Shown: positions 4,858-5,946 of the stretch, piece after piece
Layout: each line of letters opens with the position of its first letter
Position numbering within the stretch: the stretch's first letter is position 1
Position numbers and translations under genes: made by a program
Assembly (NCBI GenBank): GCA_031266295.1
Contig: JAISBH010000187.1
Span: forward strand, 1 to 5,946
Length of the DNA stretch: 5,946 bases
Source of the DNA: Oscillospiraceae bacterium
GTDB taxonomy: Bacteria; Bacillota; Clostridia; Christensenellales; Aristaeellaceae
Direction: 5' to 3'
The notes under the pieces: generated by a model
What the model saw: only the letters and a program-made list of their open reading frames with translations
Database searches by the model: none
What the model was told of the DNA's origin: nothing

Positions 4858-5945
4858 TGCGCCGCCCTCCATTCCTCTTGAAGCTGCCGTATAGACTGCT
4901 GCCGCTGACTGCGGTCTTCGCTCGTCGCCCGTTTTACAACAGCGTACAATTCCGGTGAAAACGGCCACGTTTCTAACGAGCGGTCGGAGTCCGCGAACAG
5001 GCAGAACGCCGTTGCACCCATCGTATAGGCGTTCGTCACTTCGTCAATCACCGCGCCGTTCCTGCGCTCCTCCGGCGAAACAAACCGCGCCGAACCCCAT
5101 AGCCCCATTTTTCCGACGTATGGCGACTTTTGATAAAAGTCAATATCACAGATGATTGTCCGCTCGTTTTGAGCGTCCCACATAATGATTCCGTCATAGA
5201 AATCAATGGCAACGTAGCCTTTGGCGGCAACATGGGTATGAAACGCTACAATGTCTTCAAAAATGCGCTCCTTCGTTTCAAGGGAGAGCGCCTTGAAAGC
5301 CTTGTAGTCCGCAGGGTACATCCTTTGGGCGCAGATGGCGCCAACCCATTCAAACACCATAGCGAACCCGCCGCCGATTTCTTCTGCTTTCACAAAATGA
5401 ATCAGGTTCGGGTGCGACAAGTCCTGATAGATTAGCACTGCGCGCTTTAGGTTGGCGACGGCTTCTTCCGCGCTTGCTCCGCCGCGTTCGGTAGGCGCGC
5501 CCGCGAATTTGACAAAGTACCGCTTGCCGTCATAAGCTTGTACTCCAAAACACAGATTTCCGCTATCTTGATCGTCGAACACCTTAAAAACCTTGCCGTA
5601 ACGATGGATGAAATCCAAATCAAATGACTTTTTCAGCTTGAGAGGAACGCCGTCTATGTATTGGACATAGAAGTCTTGCAAATACCACGTTGGCACAATG
5701 CGATTGAAGTTGTCAAACCACCGCAGAACATCCAAGTTAGCTTGCAGCCTTATCGAAAGTTCGTCAGGCGCGTTCTTTTGCATCCAAACGATTGACGTAA
5801 TTGCGCTGGCAGCGGCGTAATAAGCGAACAATCGCCAAAAATCATACGACGGCTCACCTCCGAAATAGCCGTGAATCTCACCGACTGCGTAATGCTGAAT
5901 ATCGCTGAAGCATCTTCCGAGTTCATACCACGGGTCGCCGTACCC
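4854..5945 (-). CDS. APH-like domain fused to Ser/Thr-kinase-like domain, 5' end outside window
   Basis: The frame is open to the window edge, with 363 residues visible. The first part (5682-5945) is the C-terminal end of an aminoglycoside-phosphotransferase/choline-kinase-like domain: YGDPWYELGR, AVGEIHGYFGGEP, SYDFWRLFAYY, then the family ending NFNRIVPTWY. Without a stop or Met it passes into a second domain (4857-5681) starting YVQYIDGVPLKLK and RYGKVFKVFDDQDSGN. This resembles a Bacillota family annotated as serine/threonine protein kinase: strand-3 Lys in YFVKFAGAPTE (codon 5510), SHPNLIHFVKAEE, GYVAIDFYDG where HRD should be (Asp at 5204), CDIDFY in place of DFG (Asp at 5141), SPEE as the APE motif (about 5078). 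The HRD His and the catalytic-loop Asn (here Ile) are absent, so activity is uncertain. The only nearby alternative start, TTG 5681, lacks a ribosome binding site. The substrate is unknown. The gene is coupled to the downstream DUF218 gene by an ATGA overlap. Confidence 0.8.
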   Translation of the reverse strand, partial: GYGDPWYELGRCFSDIQHYAVGEIHGYFGGEPSYDFWRLFAYYAAASAITSIVWMQKNAPDELSIRLQANLDVLRWFDNFNRIVPTWYLQDFYVQYIDGVPLKLKKSFDLDFIHRYGKVFKVFDDQDSGNLCFGVQAYDGKRYFVKFAGAPTERGGASAEEAVANLKRAVLIYQDLSHPNLIHFVKAEEIGGGFAMVFEWVGAICAQRMYPADYKAFKALSLETKERIFEDIVAFHTHVAAKGYVAIDFYDGIIMWDAQNERTIICDIDFYQKSPYVGKMGLWGSARFVSPEERRNGAVIDEVTNAYTMGATAFCLFADSDRSLETWPFSPELYAVVKRATSEDRSQRQQSIRQLQEEWRAAQ

Positions 5946-5946
5946 G

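Noticed and set aside
4858..4968. Extended start of the DUF218 protein at 4968
   Set aside because: It would overlap the conserved C-terminus of the kinase-like gene by over 100 bp; ATG 4857 has a good ribosome binding site and an ATGA overlap.
1..5946. CRISPR array, tRNA or rRNA genes
   Set aside because: No regularly spaced direct repeats, cloverleaf structures or conserved rRNA segments were seen.

Overview
The window looks like chromosomal DNA from an endospore-forming member of the Bacillota (Firmicutes), probably a clostridial lineage of medium to fairly high G+C. The evidence is a sporulation core in the middle: a SpoIIID-type regulator (2121-2381), an MreB/Mbl-type actin homologue directly behind it (2455-3456, the same gene order as spoIIID-mbl in Bacillus subtilis), and a Spo0E-family Spo0A~P phosphatase (3876-4061). 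Shine-Dalgarno sequences are strong GGAGG types throughout. No species can be named from the sequence alone.

Layout. Left flank (1-1440): a Nudix hydrolase open at the window edge (2-577), then the first seven codons of a broken cistron, a G+C-rich stretch without a recognisable gene, and a decayed IS256-family (mutator) transposase on the minus strand (741-1278). The transposase has lost its middle and carries a 43-bp perfect hairpin where the missing part should be. Next comes a minus-strand FMN-binding NimA-like/pyridoxamine-phosphate-oxidase-fold gene (1439-1957) with its own strong sigma-A promoter, divergent from spoIIID.

Centre (2040-4140): spoIIID is preceded by a near-consensus sigma-E promoter. 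The actin-homologue gene follows after 73 bp. A 419-bp A+T-rich intergenic region then holds four exact Spo0A boxes (TGTCGAA) and a sigma-A-like promoter driving the small Spo0E-like gene, which ends in a textbook rho-independent terminator. Together these suggest a feedback loop: Spo0A~P would act on the promoter of the phosphatase that removes its own phosphate. The mother-cell branch (sigma-E to SpoIIID) lies next to it.

Right flank (4140-5946): a minus-strand operon enters from beyond the window. Its first visible gene is a continuous reading frame joining the C-terminal end of an aminoglycoside-phosphotransferase-like (APH/choline-kinase) domain to an atypical Ser/Thr-kinase-like domain. 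A YdcF/DUF218-type gene follows by a 4-nt ATGA overlap. This flank and the left-hand Nudix gene look like accessory content around a conserved sporulation core.

Points most worth a second look: the Spo0A-box cluster in front of the Spo0E-like gene, the APH-kinase fusion, the altered catalytic loop (EEP replaced by DNA) in the MreB-like protein, and the hairpin at the deletion point of the IS256 remnant.
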